Shown here in pieces: positions 62,166 to 64,000 of a DNA stretch of 64,000 bases (position 1 is its first letter; the number at the start of each line of letters is the position of its first letter). This DNA is from an uncultured Serinicoccus sp. (GTDB lineage: Bacteria > Actinomycetota > Actinomycetes > Actinomycetales > Dermatophilaceae). The position numbers and the translations under genes are program-made. The stretch covers positions 1 to 64,000 of the forward strand of contig NZ_CANMUA010000010.1 of NCBI RefSeq assembly GCF_947500995.1, given 5' to 3'. The notes beneath the pieces were generated by a model. That model worked only from the letters and a program-made list of their open reading frames with translations. It searched no databases and was not told the origin of the DNA.

Positions 62166-62192
62166 TTAGCACTCTATAAGCACGAGTGCCAA
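62166..62192. promoter_or_regulatory. CIRCE element (HrcA operator) upstream of hsp20
   Basis: TTAGCACTC, a 9-bp spacer and GAGTGCCAA form the CIRCE inverted repeat with a single departure from the consensus right arm (GAGTGCTAA). A TTGACA lies 13 bp upstream at 62147-62152. CIRCE is bound by HrcA, which usually represses groEL/groES; here it sits 31 bp before a small heat-shock gene. Confidence 0.88.
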
Positions 62193-62223
62193 TGCACCCG
62201 CGTCGAGACAAGGAGGAACCCTG

Positions 62224-62667
62224 ATGAACCGCTTCGACCCGCTGCGCGAGATGGACCGCCTGATGTCCGAGCTGCGCACGGCCCCCACCACCGCGTCCGC
62301 CATGCCGATGGACCTCTACCGCGCCGGCGACCACTTCGTCGCGCGTGTCGACCTCCCCGGGGTCGACCCGGGGTCGATCGACATCGACGTCGAGGACCGC
62401 ACCCTCACCCTGCGAGCCGAGCGCCGGGAGCAGACCGACGTCGAGCAGTGGCTCTCTCACGAGCGGCCCGCCGGCACCTTCGCCCGGCAGCTGACCCTCG
62501 GCTACGGGGTGGCGCTGGACCGCATCGAGGCCGACTACACCGACGGTGTGCTCACGCTGACCTTCCCGGTGGCCGAGGAGGCCAAGCCGCGCAAGATCAC
62601 CGTCACCCACCGCGGTCAGCAGAGCATCGAGGGAGAGCGCGTGCCGGAGGAGGCCGCAGCCCGATGA
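62224..62667 (+). CDS. Hsp20/alpha-crystallin family small heat-shock protein
   Basis: A 147-residue protein preceded by AAGGAGGA. The alpha-crystallin domain runs from M-P-M-D-L-Y-R-A-G-D-H-F to the C-terminal strand G-V-L-T-L-T-F-P-V-A, which includes the G-x-L family motif. The C-terminal extension lacks a clear I-x-I/V motif, although K-I-T-V-T is close. It is an ATP-independent holdase, and the CIRCE element upstream puts it under HrcA heat-shock control. Confidence 0.92.
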   Translation: MNRFDPLREMDRLMSELRTAPTTASAMPMDLYRAGDHFVARVDLPGVDPGSIDIDVEDRTLTLRAERREQTDVEQWLSHERPAGTFARQLTLGYGVALDRIEADYTDGVLTLTFPVAEEAKPRKITVTHRGQQSIEGERVPEEAAAR

Positions 62668-62703
62668 CCGGGGGTGTCGCCCGCCGGTGACAGACTCGGT
62701 CGG

Positions 62704-64000
62704 GTGAGCCATACCGCACCACGGGACGGCCAGGCCAGGGAGATCCTGCGCCTGGCCGTCCCGGCGTTCCTCGCCCTCGTGGCCGAGCCGCTGTTCCTGC
62801 TCGCCGACTCGGCCATCGTCGGCTACCTCGGCACCTCCGCCCTGGCCGGCCTCGGCGTCGCGAGCGCGGTCCTGCTCACCGCCGTCAACATCTTCGTCTT
62901 CCTGGCCTACGGCACCACGGCGGTCGTGGCCCGTCGCCTCGGGGCCGGTGACCAGCGCGGCGCCGTCAGCGCCGGCATCGACGGCATCTGGCTGGCGCTG
63001 CTCCTCGGGACGGTGGGCGCGGTCGTCACCGCCGTCCTGGCGGGGCCGCTCGTGCAGCTCTTCGGCGCCGGACCCGACGTCTCGGCCGAGGCGGTGACCT
63101 ACCTGCGCTGGTCGGCGCTCGGCATCCCCTCGATGCTCGTCGTGCTGGCTGCGACCGGCGTCCTGCGGGGCCTCCAGGACACCCGCACCCCGCTGGTCGC
63201 CTCGGTGGTCGGCTTCTCCGCCAACGCCCTGCTGTCGCTGCTGCTCGTGCACGGCGTCGGGTGGGGCATCGCCGGCGCCGCGATCGGGACGGTCCTGGCA
63301 CAGACGGGTATGGCGCTCGGCCTCGTGGTCGTCGTCGTCCGGGGCGCCCGCCGCCTGGGGTCCTCGCTCACCTTCCACGGAGCCGGGGTGCTGCGCGCGG
63401 CACGCGGCGGCATACCCCTGCTCGTGCGGACCGTCGCCCTGCGCGCGGCGCTGCTGCTCACCACCTGGTCGGCGGCCGGGCTGGGCGACGAGCAGCTCGC
63501 CGCCCACCAGGTCGCGATGACGGTGTGGTCCACGCTGGCCTTCGCGCTCGACGCCCTGGCCATCGCCGCCCAGGCGCTCACCGGCAAGACCCTGGGGGCC
63601 GGCGACCGCGAGGGGACGCGCGCGGCGACCACGCTCATGCTCCGGTGGTCCATCTGGTTCGGGGTCATCCTCACCGCTGTGATCCTGGCCCTGCACCGGG
63701 TCATCCCCCTCGGCTTCAGCCAGGACCTCGACGTGCGCTCCGCCCTGGGCGCGGCGCTCGTCGTCGTCGCGGTCGGGCAGCCGATCGCCGGCATCGCCTT
63801 CATCCTCGACGGGGTGCTCATCGGGGCCGGGGACACCCGCTGGCTGGCGTGGGCGCAGACCGCGGCGACCGTGGCCTACCTCCCGATGGTGCTCGGGGTC
63901 CGGCTCAGCGGGGTGGACGGCACGACCGGCCTGGTCTGGCTGTGGGTCGCCTTCACCGGCTTCATGACCGTGCGCGCCCTGCTCATGTGGCGTCGCGCCC
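62704..64000 (+). CDS. MATE-family efflux transporter (partial, runs off the window)
   Basis: An open frame from GTG 62704 to the window end (432 codons so far) encodes a membrane protein with repeated hydrophobic helices. The first helices read I-L-R-L-A-V-P-A-F-L-A-L-V-A-E-P-L and L-A-D-S-A-I-V-G-Y-L-G-T, the DinF-type MATE signature, and the second half repeats the pattern. MATE genes next to dnaB are familiar in actinobacteria. The C-terminal end is missing, but most of the fold is present. Substrates of such DinF-type pumps are cationic drugs or dyes. Confidence 0.88.
   Translation, partial: MSHTAPRDGQAREILRLAVPAFLALVAEPLFLLADSAIVGYLGTSALAGLGVASAVLLTAVNIFVFLAYGTTAVVARRLGAGDQRGAVSAGIDGIWLALLLGTVGAVVTAVLAGPLVQLFGAGPDVSAEAVTYLRWSALGIPSMLVVLAATGVLRGLQDTRTPLVASVVGFSANALLSLLLVHGVGWGIAGAAIGTVLAQTGMALGLVVVVVRGARRLGSSLTFHGAGVLRAARGGIPLLVRTVALRAALLLTTWSAAGLGDEQLAAHQVAMTVWSTLAFALDALAIAAQALTGKTLGAGDREGTRAATTLMLRWSIWFGVILTAVILALHRVIPLGFSQDLDVRSALGAALVVVAVGQPIAGIAFILDGVLIGAGDTRWLAWAQTAATVAYLPMVLGVRLSGVDGTTGLVWLWVAFTGFMTVRALLMWRRA

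Overview
The window is very GC-rich (about 70% by eye). It carries a WhiB-type regulator, F420-dependent enzyme families, an MT0933-like antitoxin, a DnaB helicase with inteins, and GTG starts with GGAGG-type ribosome binding sites. Together these point to a high-GC actinobacterium. My best guess is a Micrococcales member of Intrasporangiaceae type, but no rRNA or marker gene in the window confirms it. The octamer GGTATGCC/GGCATACC recurs across almost the whole window and looks like a signature of this genome.

1-34.8 kb is chromosomal. In order it holds: a CrtA-like protein and a PPOX/F420 oxidoreductase; a class C beta-lactamase-like hydrolase; a glutaminase fused to STAS and cyclic-nucleotide domains; a divergent serpin-like protein; a SulP anion permease; two SRPBCC proteins flanking a frameshifted alpha/beta hydrolase; a MarR/ABC-exporter operon with a perfect palindromic operator; an EamA exporter with a divergent LysR; a second LysR divergent from a three-gene set (flavin demethylase, Rieske oxygenase, ferredoxin reductase) that resembles glycine betaine or stachydrine N-demethylation; an F420-type LLM enzyme; and an oxidative-stress block (MT0933-like protein, glutathione peroxidase, large catalase, SDR). 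These are followed by hydrolases, an alcohol dehydrogenase, a RelA/SpoT-domain synthetase, an MFS transporter, a fused FAD oxidoreductase-methyltransferase with a divergent XRE-cupin regulator, an APH-fold kinase, a GNAT, an internally deleted SRPBCC protein and an arsenite/bile-acid-type permease.

34,850-58,700 is a complete Tn7-like transposon of 23.85 kb. It has 13-bp perfect terminal inverted repeats (TGT...ACA) and a 5-bp target duplication, CTGGT. It interrupts the last codons of the permease gene and lies about 65 bp from the stop codon of dnaB. Its core is one tightly overlapping minus-strand operon: tnsA, tnsB, tnsC, tniQ, two small genes, a WhiB-family gene and a second tniQ. The cargo is Cd (ArsR/CmtR-CadD) and Hg (MerR-MerA) resistance, a DarTG ADP-ribosylation toxin-antitoxin operon with a HAD protein and a membrane protein, a type I restriction-modification system (HsdM, HsdS, HsdR) and a GIY-YIG nuclease. 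A second, internal left end at 38,386, abutting an eroded right-end-like sequence, suggests that two related elements inserted in tandem at the same site and fused.

58.7-64 kb is chromosomal again: dnaB with two inteins (a class 3 mini-intein in the P-loop and a larger LAGLIDADG-containing intein), a CIRCE-controlled small heat-shock protein, and the start of a MATE efflux gene that runs off the window.
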